This document shows, one piece after another, positions 24,491 to 38,969 of a stretch of 64,000 nt of DNA. Numbering within the stretch: the stretch's first letter is position 1; each line of letters begins with the position of its first letter. The notes under the pieces are model-generated. The model saw only the letters and a list, made by a program, of their open reading frames with translations. It did not search any database and was not told the DNA's origin. Origin of the DNA: Paludisphaera soli (GTDB taxonomy: Bacteria > Planctomycetota > Planctomycetia > Isosphaerales > Isosphaeraceae); assembly GCF_011064595.1 (NCBI RefSeq), contig NZ_JAALJI010000026.1, positions 1 to 64,000 on the forward strand, given 5' to 3'. The translations under genes were made by a program, and so were the position numbers.

Positions 24491-25792
24491 TCAGGTCGGG
24501 GGCGCGGCGGCGGCCTGGGCGCGGGGGAGCCGGACGAGGAACCGCGAGCCGGAGCCGAGCCGGCTGGTCACCTCCACCCGCCCCTCGAGCGACGAGACCA
24601 GGTGCTTGACGATGGCCAGGCCCAGGCCCGTCCCCCCCAGCTCGCGGCTCCGCGCCTTGTCGACGCGGTAGAACCGCTCGAAGATCCGCGCCTGGTCCTC
24701 ACGCGGGATGCCGACGCCCGTGTCGCTCACCTCGACGGCCACCTCGGCCGCCGAGGCCGAACAGACGACCGCCACGCGCCCGCCGGGGGGCGTGTACTTG
24801 ATCGCGTTGTCGATCAGGTTGTCGACGATCTGGCGGACCGCCTCCTCGTCGGCGAGGACCGTGACCTGGAGCCCCAGGCCTCCGGCGTCGATCGTCAGGG
24901 CGAGGTCCCCGGCCTCGGCGCGGTCGCGATGCGCTTCGACGCAGCGTTCGAGCACCGGGACGAGCGCGAGCGGCTCGTGCCGGAAGACGTCCTGGTTGGC
25001 CTCCAGGCGGGCGAGGCTGAGCATATCGCGGATGAGGGCGTCGAGCCGGTCGACCTGCTCGTCGATCCGTTCGAGGAACCGCCGGTTCACCGACGGGTCC
25101 TCCAGCGCCCAGTCGAGGAGGGTCTCGGCGTAGGCCTTGATCGACGCCAGCGGCGTCTTGAGTTCGTGGGAGGCGTTGGCGACGAAATCCTGGCGCATCC
25201 GTTCGAGGCGACGAAGGTCCGTCACGTCGTGGAACACGAGCACCGCGCCGGCGGTGGGATCTCCCGGCAACGGCGAGCCCCGGACGGCCAGGATCCGCGG
25301 CGCGGGCCGGAGGCCATCCCGACCCGGAAGCGCGAACTCGGAGAGATAGGCCTCGGGGTAGTTCAGCCGGAACGTCGCCTCGACGGCGTCCTGCACCTGC
25401 GGGCTCCGGATCAACTCGGGCATCAGCCGTCCGACCGAGGAGGCGTCCAGGCCGAACAGGGCGTCGGCGCTGGCGTTGGCGAAGAGGAGCCGCCTTCGGG
25501 GGTCGACGGCGAGCACGGCTTCCGCCATCGCCCCGAGCACCACCCGGAGCTGCTGGCGGTCGGCCTCGAGCCGGCGGGTCCGCTCGTAAAGCTCCGGGGC
25601 CGCGGCGTTGAAGGCGGCGACCATGGCCCCGAGCCTCCCCGCCGGCACGGTCAGGACCTGTCGCGCTCGCCGCCCCTCGGACAGCCTCCCCAGGCCCCTT
25701 GCGACTTCATCCGCAGCACGGGCCCGCCGCAGGGCGGTCGCGACGGCCGCGACCGCCGCGATCAGGACGAGGGCCGTTGCAAAGTAAGCCAT
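24491..25792 (-). CDS. phoR: Sensor histidine kinase PhoR
   Basis: A 433-residue membrane histidine kinase. It has one N-terminal helix (about 3-22), a HAMP-like or linker segment, a PAS domain (about 82-190, ending VLVFHDVTDLRRLE), the dimerisation domain with His209 in FVANASHELKTPLASIKAYAETLL, and the ATPase domain with N, G1 and G2 boxes (NLIDNAIKYTPPGG, DTGVGIP, GGTGLGLAIVKHLV). A single short membrane anchor with no sizeable periplasmic sensor is typical of PhoR, which senses the Pst transporter state. It is convergent with trxB and 1.6 kb from phoB, not in one operon with it. A good promoter lies 49-77 bases upstream. Confidence 0.87.
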   Translation of the reverse strand: MAYFATALVLIAAVAAVATALRRARAADEVARGLGRLSEGRRARQVLTVPAGRLGAMVAAFNAAAPELYERTRRLEADRQQLRVVLGAMAEAVLAVDPRRRLLFANASADALFGLDASSVGRLMPELIRSPQVQDAVEATFRLNYPEAYLSEFALPGRDGLRPAPRILAVRGSPLPGDPTAGAVLVFHDVTDLRRLERMRQDFVANASHELKTPLASIKAYAETLLDWALEDPSVNRRFLERIDEQVDRLDALIRDMLSLARLEANQDVFRHEPLALVPVLERCVEAHRDRAEAGDLALTIDAGGLGLQVTVLADEEAVRQIVDNLIDNAIKYTPPGGRVAVVCSASAAEVAVEVSDTGVGIPREDQARIFERFYRVDKARSRELGGTGLGLAIVKHLVSSLEGRVEVTSRLGSGSRFLVRLPRAQAAAAPPT

Positions 25793-25840
25793 CTTCGCCC
25801 ATCCGAGACCCGTCCGCTTCTCTCATCATCACGTCCTTTC

Positions 25841-25869
25841 AGTATCAAATCTTCCGCCGAGCGGGTCAA
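25841..25869 (-). promoter_or_regulatory. Promoter of phoR
   Basis: On the minus strand this reads TTGACC, 17 bases, GATACT. It closely resembles the exbB promoter. The -35 overlaps the last codons of the upstream diguanylate cyclase gene, so phoR can be transcribed alone. No Pho-box repeat is seen beside it. Confidence 0.6.
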
Positions 25870-26600
25870 CGGTCGAGGGCCGGCCTGGGCTCGCGGACGA
25901 GTGGGGTCGAGGCCCGCGACAGCTCGTCGGCGTGGGTCACCCGGTTGCGGCCCTGGCGCTTCGAGTGGTAGAGCGCCAGGTCGGCGTTCTCGACCAGGCT
26001 CGCGGCGGAGGTCTGCGGGCCGATCTCCTTGTGGCGGATCGTGGCCGCGCCGAAGCTCGCGGTGACCGGCCGGACCTCCCACGAGCGGGCCTCCAGGGTG
26101 CGTCGGACCCGCTCGGCCATCGCCATGGCGCCGGCCCGGCCGGTCCCCGGCAGTAGGATCGCGAACTCCTCCCCGCCGTACCGCGCGACCACGTCGTGGT
26201 CGCGGGCGCAGCGGCGGACGATGGACGCGACCTGGCGCAGAACCTCGTCCCCCGCGGCGTGCCCGTGGGCGTCGTTGAACGACTTGAAAGCGTCCACGTC
26301 CATCAAGACGAACGAGAGCGGCAGGCGATGACGCACCGCGAACGAAAACGAGACGTCGAGGGAATCGATCAGGAACCGGCGGTTCCAGAGGTCGGTCAGG
26401 CCGTCGGTTGAGGCGACGCGCTGGAGGCGGTCCAGGTCGTCCTCCAGGCCGTTCCCCTTGGTCCGGAGCGAATCGATGGTCGCGTAGGCCTCCTCCAGCC
26501 GCGACCGCAGCCGGTGGATCTCGGCGAGGAGGGCCGGCTCCGCCTCGCCGTCGGTCCCCGAGCCTTTGCGTTCATCCCATCGGTCGTCGAACCAGCTCAT
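25866..26600 (-). CDS. Diguanylate cyclase (GGDEF domain)
   Basis: A 244-residue cytoplasmic protein. An N-terminal segment (about 22-62) is predicted coiled coil, followed by one GGDEF domain. The active-site loop is GGEEF (142-146), a catalytically competent variant. The allosteric inhibition site RxxD (Arg133-Asp136) lies exactly five residues before it, so cyclic di-GMP product inhibition is expected. DGLTDLWNRRFL and MDVDAFKSFNDAHGHAAGDEVL are the GTP- and metal-binding segments. There is no sensor domain apart from the coiled coil, which may dimerise the enzyme. It lies upstream of phoR on the same strand, with a separate phoR promoter. Confidence 0.88.
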   Translation of the reverse strand: MSWFDDRWDERKGSGTDGEAEPALLAEIHRLRSRLEEAYATIDSLRTKGNGLEDDLDRLQRVASTDGLTDLWNRRFLIDSLDVSFSFAVRHRLPLSFVLMDVDAFKSFNDAHGHAAGDEVLRQVASIVRRCARDHDVVARYGGEEFAILLPGTGRAGAMAMAERVRRTLEARSWEVRPVTASFGAATIRHKEIGPQTSAASLVENADLALYHSKRQGRNRVTHADELSRASTPLVREPRPALDR

Positions 26601-26860
26601 AGGGCTGTGGCCTTCCCGTGCGTGGTCAGGCCCTCGGTCGGCGTCGTCCAGGCCTCTTCCCCGGGGGCCTTCACCCGTGGGCGGGACGTCGCGGAATCCC
26701 CGACCGGGGGCGACGAAGAGAGCCCGGCCCGACGGCGGCGCCCCCCCTCGCTATCACGAGAATAGGCCGGCGCGCCCGTCAGGGGGACGACGTTTCGAGT
26801 TTTCTGCGTGATGGGGGATTTGCTGCCTGCACGCAACGATGTCGCTGCCGATCGATGCGG

Positions 26861-27673
26861 TCAGCTGCTGGCGCTTCGATAGGAGCGGAGCGCGACGTGG
26901 AAGAATCGCCTGCTGACCCAGAGCGAGGCCAGGGCGACGGTCACGGTCCACGCGACCATGCCGGGGTCCAGCACGCGCACCATCACGTTCGCCGGCACGT
27001 TCGAGACCAGCAGGATCGGGATGATGAACGTGAAGACGTTGCCCAGCGGCTCGGCCCATCGCCCCGAGAAGATCTCGCGGGGGTAGCGGGCGAGGCTGGA
27101 GAAGAGCCACCACATCTCCATCAGGCTGGTGTTGCGGACCATCCAGACCGAGACCGAGGTCAGCATCATCATGAAGCTGTACGCGATGGCGACGCCGCAG
27201 GCGAAGGTCGCGAAGAAGGCCGCCACCCGCGTGGGGTCGAACACCCAGCCCTTCTGCACCAGGGCGATGATCATGAGGATCGCACCCATGACCAGGTTCG
27301 GCGCGGTCCCCCAGTCGATCCGGCGGCAGGAGATGAGGAACTGCTCGTCGATCGGCTTGAGCAGCAGGAAGTCCAGGTCTCCCGTCCGCACCAGTTCCGC
27401 GAACTCGTTGCAGTTCTCCAGGAACAGGGTCTCGATCAGCCCGTTCAGGGCGAAGAAGCACCCGACGAAAAAGAAGTAATCGGGCTCGCTCCAATTGGCG
27501 ATGTGGCTGGTCTTCGCGAAGACGGTGCGGTAGAAGGCGATCAGGATGCCCATCCAGAGCAGCTCGACCGACACCTTGACCAGGAAGTTGCCGCGGAAGG
27601 CCATCTCGCGGGCCAGGGTGAAGCGGGCCAGCCCGCCCATCAGCCGCGCGTATCGGGTGACGCCAGGGACCAC
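26861..27673 (-). CDS. ABC-2 type transporter permease (DUF990-like), second subunit
   Basis: A 270-residue membrane protein with six predicted helices and no ATPase motif. It belongs to the ABC-2 permease group that works as a heterodimer with the protein encoded immediately upstream (COG3694/COG4587 type). The start is GTG at 27673, only 3 bases after the previous stop, with an excellent GGAGG ribosome binding site inside the preceding gene. The conserved segment LDFLLLKPIDEQFLIS is typical of the family. The exported substrate is unknown. Confidence 0.82.
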   Translation of the reverse strand: MVPGVTRYARLMGGLARFTLAREMAFRGNFLVKVSVELLWMGILIAFYRTVFAKTSHIANWSEPDYFFFVGCFFALNGLIETLFLENCNEFAELVRTGDLDFLLLKPIDEQFLISCRRIDWGTAPNLVMGAILMIIALVQKGWVFDPTRVAAFFATFACGVAIAYSFMMMLTSVSVWMVRNTSLMEMWWLFSSLARYPREIFSGRWAEPLGNVFTFIIPILLVSNVPANVMVRVLDPGMVAWTVTVALASLWVSRRFFHVALRSYRSASS

Positions 27674-27676
27674 GGC

Positions 27677-28571
27677 TCAACCTCCGTAGGCGCTGTAGCG
27701 CCGCAGGCCTGCGCGGTAGAGCGTCCGCGCCAGGACGAGGAACGCGACCGCCCAGAACAGTTCCAGGCCCAGGTGGAGCAGGAGCTCCGTCCCCCGGATC
27801 TTGCCCTGGAACACCACGGCCGGGAAGTACGCCATGTACTGGAAGGGCAAGACCTTCAGGATTCCCGCCCAGGGCTGCGGCAGCAGGTCGAGCGGCAGCA
27901 TGTGGCCGGAGATGAAGAAGTTGAGCGTCATCACGATGTACAGCAGCGACGTCACTTCCAGGAACCAGAAGCCGACCATCCCCACGCTGACCTCGAAGTA
28001 GAAGCCGACCATGAACGCGAGGATCAGCGAGACCGCATACGCCAGGAGCGTGAGGGGGTCCGGGAAGCCGTCGAAGTAGCCGCGGCAGAGGTAGAACAGC
28101 ACCGCGTACGGCACGAACGACATCGTGATGTAGGCGACCTTGTGCGCCACCCGCGACGAGAGCAAGTAGCCGATGAGGTCGAGCGGCTGGATCAGGTAGC
28201 GCTTCAGCGTCCCCTCACGGACCTCGCGGGCGACGCCGCCCGCCAGGCCGGGCATACTGGAGAACATCCGGCTGATGTTGGTCAGCAGGAGGTAGGCGAT
28301 CATCTCGCGGTAGTTGAAGCCCCCCAGCTCGGTCTGTCCGGAGCCTTCGTAGATCGCCCTCCAGAGGAGGATCGTGGTGACGATCGGCAGGAAGCGGAGG
28401 ATCGTGCCCAGCAGGAAGTCGCTCCGGTAGGTCATCCGCTCGATGAGGGCCACGCGGAAGATCCGTGCGTACTTGACCATCGAGGGGAGGAGGGCGGGGC
28501 GTGGAGGGGCCGGGCCGGGGGCCTCCGGTTGGATCGGCGGGAGGGGGCGCGGGAGGGGCGCTGTGGTCGCG

Positions 28572-28585
<14 letters not shown>
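27677..28585 (-). CDS. ABC-2 type transporter permease, first subunit
   Basis: A 302-residue permease with a Pro-rich cytoplasmic N-terminus (about 1-34) and six hydrophobic helices. VREGTLKRYLIQPLDLIGYLL is the counterpart of a segment in the other permease, which is consistent with a pseudo-symmetric pair. Its ATG at 28585 overlaps the end of the ATPase gene by 14 bases, so all three genes are coupled. The family is linked to export of polysaccharides, lipids or drugs, with no more precise clue here. Confidence 0.82.
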
Positions 28586-29564
<979 letters not shown>

Positions 29565-29635
29565 GGGACGCGGTTTCCTCGCGGGCGTGGCGTTGCGATG
29601 CGTGGTGTTCCGTCGGTCGGTCGACGGTCGACGGG

Positions 29636-31643
<2,008 letters not shown>

Positions 31644-31659
31644 TCCCGGGGTCGTCGGA

Positions 31660-34179
<2,520 letters not shown>

Positions 34180-34261
34180 CGCTGGATCCCAGCCCCCATC
34201 CTGTGCTTCGTCTCGATCGCGGCCTCATGCCCGACAGATCAAACCAACTCCTGAGATCGCC

Positions 34262-34291
34262 ACAATACCAATAATCGGCCTCCGACCGCAA
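34262..34291 (-). promoter_or_regulatory. Possible promoter of parC
   Basis: On the minus strand this reads TTGCGG, 18 bases, TATTGT, inside a stretch of about 60 bases that is clearly more AT-rich than anything nearby (about 34255-34320). Confidence 0.4.
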
Positions 34292-34366
34292 TTGATACTG
34301 TACAAAATTACAATTCACCGCCGGGGGAGACGGGAGAAGATGGGTGAATACGGGGCCGTAGGCGGC

Positions 34367-35206
34367 TCAGGCGTGGTCGGCGTACATGGCTTCCAGATTC
34401 CGCCGCAGGCAGTCAAGGCTCCGCCGGGCGGTCTCCTCGGCACCGGGGGAGAAGTCGAAGACCTCGACGGAAACCCAGCGGTCGTAACCGGATTCGACGA
34501 GAGCCTTGAGGATGGGGGCGAAGTCGACGTCCCCCATGCCGGGGCCTTGCAGGTTGACGTCCTGGGCGTGGAAGTGGCCGGCGGATCGGGCGTGGCCACG
34601 GATCAGTTCGGGGACCGTGGCGTCGGTCTCGCCGCTCTGGGCTTTCACGTCCATGTGAAGCTTGAAGCGGGGGTGGTCGACCTGGGCGATCAGGGCTTCG
34701 GCCTGGGCGCAGGTGTTCAGGAAGTTCGTCTCGGAGGGTGCCAGAGGCTCCAGGCAGAGGTCGATCCCGAGGTCGCCCACCCGGGGCATGATCCGCCGGA
34801 AAACCTCCAGCGCGTAGCCTTCGGCCTCCTCGTAGGACACTCCCGGCAGCAGGTCGCGCTGCTTCGGAGAGCCCAGGACCAGGAGCGATCCGCCGAGGTC
34901 GCGCGCGGCCTCGGCCAGCGCCAGGAAGTAATCTCCCGTGCGGAGCCGGATCTCGGGGTCGGGGGAGGTGAGGTAGAATCCCTCGGTCTTGGCGAGCAGC
35001 CAGTGGAGGCCGATCGTCGTCAGGCCGGCGTCCTCGATGGTCCGTCGAATCTCGCGTCGCTGCTCCGCCGAGAGGTCCGTGATGAGCGGGGCGAGGGTGA
35101 ACGGGGCGAGTTCCAGGCCGTCGTAGCCAAGTCCTCGGACGGTCTTGCAGACGTCCTTGAGGTCCCAGCCTTCGAACAGTTCGTTGCAGATTCCGAGTCG
35201 GATCAC
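34367..35206 (-). CDS. Sugar phosphate isomerase/epimerase-like TIM-barrel protein
   Basis: A 279-residue cytoplasmic protein of the xylose-isomerase-like TIM-barrel superfamily (AP_endonuc_2). Typical strand-end motifs are GYDGLELAPF, DLCLEPLAP, FKLHMDVKAQ and a C-terminal WVSVEVFDF, which usually place metal ligands (Glu, Asp, His) at the barrel mouth. The start is GTG at 35206, four bases after the folD stop, with GAGG upstream, so it is co-transcribed with folD. No close match to a defined enzyme such as IolE or Hyi is evident. Confidence 0.78.
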   Translation of the reverse strand: MIRLGICNELFEGWDLKDVCKTVRGLGYDGLELAPFTLAPLITDLSAEQRREIRRTIEDAGLTTIGLHWLLAKTEGFYLTSPDPEIRLRTGDYFLALAEAARDLGGSLLVLGSPKQRDLLPGVSYEEAEGYALEVFRRIMPRVGDLGIDLCLEPLAPSETNFLNTCAQAEALIAQVDHPRFKLHMDVKAQSGETDATVPELIRGHARSAGHFHAQDVNLQGPGMGDVDFAPILKALVESGYDRWVSVEVFDFSPGAEETARRSLDCLRRNLEAMYADHA

Positions 35207-35210
35207 GGGG

Positions 35211-36086
35211 TCAACCTCGGCGTTCGACGGCGAGTTCCGCCGCGTGAAGCGTGTTGCGAAGAAGCATGGCGACGGTCATCGGCCCGACGCCGCCGGGGAC
35301 GGGGGTGATCTTCGACGCGACCTGCGAGACCTCGGCGAAATCGACGTCGCCGCAGAGCTTGCCGTCGGCCTTGCGGTGGATGCCGACGTCGATCACCACG
35401 GCGTGCGGCTTGACCCAGTCGGCCTTCACGGCCTCGGGCACGCCCATGGCGGCGATGAGGATGTCGGCCTCGCGGGCGAAACGCGCCGGCTCCCGGGTCC
35501 CGGTGTGACAGACGGTCAAGGTGGCGTCGGCCCCCGGGCCCTTTTGCAGGAGCAGGAGCGCAACCGGCTTGCCGACGACCTGCGATCGGCCGAGCACGAC
35601 GACGTGGGCTCCGCGCGTGTCGATCTCCGCGTCCTTAAGCAGCTCGATGATCCCCAGGGGGGTGCAAGGGACGAACCGGGGAGTACCCTGGGCGAGCAGT
35701 CCGACGTTCAGGGTGTGGAAGCCGTCGACGTCCTTGAGCGGGTCGACGCGTTCGATGATCGTTCGGGAATCCAGGTGCTTCGGCAGGGGGAGCTGGACGA
35801 GGATGCCGTGGACCGCCGGGTCGGCGTTGAGGCGGTCGACGGCGGCGAGGACCTCGTCCTGGGTCGACTCGGCCGGCAGGCGGACGACGTCGCCGTTCAT
35901 GCCGGCGGCCTTGACGGCGTTCTCCTTGTTGCGGACGTAGACCCGGCTCGCCGGATCCTCGCCCACCAGGACGACCGACAACCCAGGCGTGACGCCCGTT
36001 CGGTCGCGGAACTTCGCCACCTCGCCGGCCAGTTCGCCCCGGATCCGCTCCGCCAGGCCCTTCCCATCCAGGATCACAGAAGGCAC
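35211..36086 (-). CDS. folD: Methylenetetrahydrofolate dehydrogenase/cyclohydrolase
   Basis: A 291-residue bifunctional enzyme that interconverts 5,10-methylene- and 10-formyl-tetrahydrofolate. Recognisable motifs are SRVYVRNKENAVKAAG (with the catalytic Tyr and Lys), GILVQLPLPKHL, KDVDGFH, the Rossmann segment VVVLGRSQVVGKPVA, and ITPVPGGVGPMTVAMLL near the C-terminus. The length matches FolD. The start is GTG at 36086. It leads a two-gene unit with the downstream TIM-barrel protein. Confidence 0.95.
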   Translation of the reverse strand: MPSVILDGKGLAERIRGELAGEVAKFRDRTGVTPGLSVVLVGEDPASRVYVRNKENAVKAAGMNGDVVRLPAESTQDEVLAAVDRLNADPAVHGILVQLPLPKHLDSRTIIERVDPLKDVDGFHTLNVGLLAQGTPRFVPCTPLGIIELLKDAEIDTRGAHVVVLGRSQVVGKPVALLLLQKGPGADATLTVCHTGTREPARFAREADILIAAMGVPEAVKADWVKPHAVVIDVGIHRKADGKLCGDVDFAEVSQVASKITPVPGGVGPMTVAMLLRNTLHAAELAVERRG

Positions 36087-36205
36087 GTGTCAAGTTCCCC
36101 GAGAGCCAAAATCCCCGGCCGCCGAGTCGCGACCGCGGCGCCTCATTATGACGCATGCTTCCGAAGGAGGCGAGGGGGCCGGGCGCGATCGGAGCGTCGG
36201 GCGGG

Positions 36206-37573
36206 TCAGGGCTGGCCCGGAGGAGCCGCGCCGGCCGCACCGCCCGTGCCGGGGTCGGGGAGGCGGACCAGCGTGTACTGGAGTTGCTGGCCGTCCGGAG
36301 TGTGGACGAGCATCGTCGTCTGGTCCTTGACCAGATTGGCGATGCCGGCCTCGTAGATGGGCGTCTTGTCGCCGCCGATCGTCCAGGCGACGCGCTGCGA
36401 CTGGCGGTCGACCGAGCCCGCGACGGGCGTGGCCTCCTTCGTCTTGAGATTGTGGTAGTTGCCGCGAATCGCCCCCTTGTCGCTGATCGCGAGCTGGAAG
36501 AAATCGTTGGGCTGCGCGTCGGGGTCGACGATCATGGCGAACACGCCGATCGGCTGCCATTGCGTGTTCGCGTCGGGTTGGGGCTCGCCGGCCGCGGCGA
36601 TCTGCCCGGCCTGGTCGGCGTATTCCTGGGGCGTCCCGGCCGGGTCGCCGTTGACGTAGACGGCGTCGGGCTGGGCGACGACGTTGCCGCCGTAGTCGTA
36701 AGGGACCGGCTGCTCGGCCAGGCCGACCTGACCGGCGACGGCCCCGTAGCCCGGGTTCGCGTACAGCGAGGGATCGCTCAGGTTCGTCGGCTGCCAGGCA
36801 TTGGGATATCCCGCATACATGGCGGGCGTGTACGCCGGATAGGCGTAGGACGCGGCGACCACGGCGTTCCTCTGGGCCGCGAGAGCGGCAGTCGACGCGT
36901 AGTAAGTCCCGTAGTAGGGACGAGCGACGCCATACGCCCCGGGGACGCCGGCCGCGCCGAAGCCCGCGCCGGGCAGCACGCCCGCTCCGCTGGCCGGCCC
37001 GCCCACGCCGCCCGCCCCGACGCCCGGCCGTCTAGCCCCCGCGCCGGGAAGCGCGCCGATCCCGCTGGCCGGCCCGCCCACGCCGCCGGCACCGATGCCC
37101 GGCCGCCCAGCCCCCGCGCCGGGAAGCGCGCCGATCCCACTGGCCGGCCCGCCCACGCCGCCGGCACCGACGCCCGGCCGCCCTGAAGCCATCCCCGGCT
37201 GGGCCGAGCCTCCTTTTCCGTAAGGTCCCATACCGGGGGCACCACCCGACATGCCGCCCTGGCGACCGCCGCTGGGGAGTCCGCCACCGAATCCCGCACC
37301 ACCGCCGCCCTGCTGCATGCCGCCGCCGTAGCCGCCGCGTTGCATGCCGCCCCCATAGCCGCCTTGCTGCATGCCGCCGTAGCCGCCGCCGCGTTGCATG
37401 CCGCCGCCACCGCCGCCCTGCTGCATGCCACCGTAGCCGCCGCCGCGTTGCATGCCGCCGCCACCGCCGCCTCGTCCTCGACCACCACCGCCTCTCTGGG
37501 CGAAAGTTCGGGAATCGAGCGTGACGAAGAGGGTCAGGGCCAGGACGGGGAGGGTCGCGTGTCTGAGGCGCAT
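36206..37573 (-). CDS. Glycine-rich repeat surface protein with planctomycete C-terminal domain
   Basis: A 455-residue exported protein. Residues 1-26 are a signal peptide (ending TFAQ). Residues 27-92 are almost pure Gly with MQRGG/MQQGG repeats, residues 131-205 are three tandem 25-residue units, and a Tyr/Ala-rich stretch (about 206-290) follows. The last 130 residues form a globular domain beginning WQPIGVFAMIVDP and containing IRGNYHNLK and WTIGGDKTPIYEAG. That domain recurs in Planctomycete proteins annotated loosely as mu-protocadherin-like cell-surface proteins; this is recalled from family knowledge and could not be searched here. Likely a surface or matrix component. The start was set at the signal peptide, not at an upstream ATG at 37636. 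Confidence 0.75.
   Translation of the reverse strand: MRLRHATLPVLALTLFVTLDSRTFAQRGGGGRGRGGGGGGMQRGGGYGGMQQGGGGGGMQRGGGYGGMQQGGYGGGMQRGGYGGGMQQGGGGAGFGGGLPSGGRQGGMSGGAPGMGPYGKGGSAQPGMASGRPGVGAGGVGGPASGIGALPGAGAGRPGIGAGGVGGPASGIGALPGAGARRPGVGAGGVGGPASGAGVLPGAGFGAAGVPGAYGVARPYYGTYYASTAALAAQRNAVVAASYAYPAYTPAMYAGYPNAWQPTNLSDPSLYANPGYGAVAGQVGLAEQPVPYDYGGNVVAQPDAVYVNGDPAGTPQEYADQAGQIAAAGEPQPDANTQWQPIGVFAMIVDPDAQPNDFFQLAISDKGAIRGNYHNLKTKEATPVAGSVDRQSQRVAWTIGGDKTPIYEAGIANLVKDQTTMLVHTPDGQQLQYTLVRLPDPGTGGAAGAAPPGQP
36959..37183 (-). repeat. Three tandem 75-bp coding repeats
   Basis: Three consecutive units of 25 codons (residues 131-155, 156-180 and 181-205) encode variants of GRPGVGAGGVGGPASG followed by IGALPGAGA. 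The first two are nearly identical and the third has diverged at its end. Confidence 0.8.
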
Positions 37574-37632
37574 GATGAGGCTCCGATCTTCGAGATCCGG
37601 CGGCTTCGCGGGATGGTCGGCCTGATGATCGC

Positions 37633-38586
37633 TCACTCGACGGTCTTGACTCGGGCGACCTTGACGGGGGCCAGGTCTGGCAACGCAACGTCGTCAAGCT
37701 GCCGATCGATGGACTGCCAGGTGAACAGGTCGTCGTTCACCCGACGGAGGATGTTGGTCTCGATGAGCGTCCGCCCGTCGGCGAGGGATCCCGACGATTG
37801 CAGGACCCAGTGGTCGCCGTCGGCGGTCCAATCGGCCTCGCTGACGCCGCCGTCGGCCTCGAACGTCCAGGTGTGGAGCGCACCGGTCTCGGGATCGACG
37901 CCGGTCACCTGCGAGCCCGTGAGGGCGATCTCCTTTTCCCGAATGCTGAACTGAGAGTGCAGGAACTTCTTGCCGGGAGACCACGCGTAGGTGGTGCGGA
38001 TCTCGGTCCCTTGCCCGACCACCGACTTCCACTCTCCGACCAGCCAGGAGAGGTCGGCGACCGAGACCCGTTCCTCGCTCGACTCGCCCATCTGGGCGAT
38101 GAGCCATCGGCCGTCCTCGCGGACGAAAAGGACCTTGAACCGGGACTGGGAGGCGGGGGCCGCCGAACCGCGGCGCACGACCGCCGAGCCTTCGGCGATC
38201 GCCGCCCCGCTCCCCAGGAAGCGGAGCGTCCCGACGCGGGAGTCCGCCTTCACCTCGGGCGTCCTGGCGAAGAACGCCTCGAACCCCTTCTCGAGCGCGT
38301 CGCGCCCGCGGACGGTCTCGATCGCCTCGCCCTCGTACTCGCCGTCGGTCGTCCAGTGGGCGGCGAGGGCCTTCGCGTCTCGGGACTTGAACGCCTTGAC
38401 GAACGACTCCATCGTCGACCGGATCGCCTCGCGATCCTCCGGGCGGTCGGTCGCCTGGGACGGCGACGGCGCCTGCGCCAGGGCGGCGGCGCCCGGACCG
38501 ACCTCGACCTGGAGGCACGACAGGACGCCCGCGATGGCCAGGGGTGTCAAGAAGCACGTGATCCGCGAAGGGGGCGGGAGGAACAT
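37633..38586 (-). CDS. Secreted SgcJ/EcaC-type (NTF2-like) protein
   Basis: A 317-residue protein with an N-terminal signal peptide (about 1-38, ending AALAQA). Residues 50-175 form an NTF2-like SgcJ/EcaC domain (EDREAIRSTMESFVKAFKSR, VLFVREDGRWLIAQM). A second region follows that resembles a DUF1579-like lipocalin or heme-binding barrel (VGEWKSVV, HTWTFEADGG). Proteins with this pairing are common in Planctomycetes and have no known activity. It is 59 bases upstream of the glycine-rich gene on the same strand. GAGGA precedes the ATG. Confidence 0.78.
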   Translation of the reverse strand: MFLPPPSRITCFLTPLAIAGVLSCLQVEVGPGAAALAQAPSPSQATDRPEDREAIRSTMESFVKAFKSRDAKALAAHWTTDGEYEGEAIETVRGRDALEKGFEAFFARTPEVKADSRVGTLRFLGSGAAIAEGSAVVRRGSAAPASQSRFKVLFVREDGRWLIAQMGESSEERVSVADLSWLVGEWKSVVGQGTEIRTTYAWSPGKKFLHSQFSIREKEIALTGSQVTGVDPETGALHTWTFEADGGVSEADWTADGDHWVLQSSGSLADGRTLIETNILRRVNDDLFTWQSIDRQLDDVALPDLAPVKVARVKTVE

Positions 38587-38969
38587 GATCGGCGGTCCTC
38601 GTGAAATGAGCGGATTCTGAGGCGATCTTCAGGTTAGCATGGCGCACAACTCGGATATACAACCGACGCTCGCCCGCGCGATTTCTCCACGTTCCCGGCG
38701 AGCCGATGGAACGGGCTGTCGCTCCACGCCGAGAGGGCCTGCCGATTCAAGTGGCGGGCGTCGAGTCCAGGACGATGCGAGCCGCCGCCGTGCGCGTTAG
38801 TCTCGGTGTGAAGTGCCCGACGTCTCAGCATCGACTCGCGGCTCCTCGGCCCAGGGCGGTTCGAGAGCTTCCCCTGGGCCGCTTCCGGCTCAATCCGGCC
38901 CGATCGGGCGGCGTCGCCCGACTCGCGAGACGTGCCGACGGACGCTCCGCATCGAAGGAGCAACCCACG
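38587..38969. other. Intergenic region between the NTF2-like and CZB genes
   Basis: 383 bases between divergent genes. It should hold both promoters. I found no confident -35/-10 pair, no riboswitch that I recognise and no coding frame with a family match. GAAGGAG is the ribosome binding site of the CZB gene. Confidence 0.45.

Noticed and set aside
34367-35206. Assigning the folD-linked TIM barrel to inositol or hydroxypyruvate metabolism
   Set aside because: The superfamily motifs are shared by many enzymes, and no subgroup-specific residues or neighbouring iol genes support a specific name.
38587-38969. A riboswitch in the leader of the CZB gene
   Set aside because: GC-rich stems are present, but none matches the conserved core of a riboswitch class that I know.
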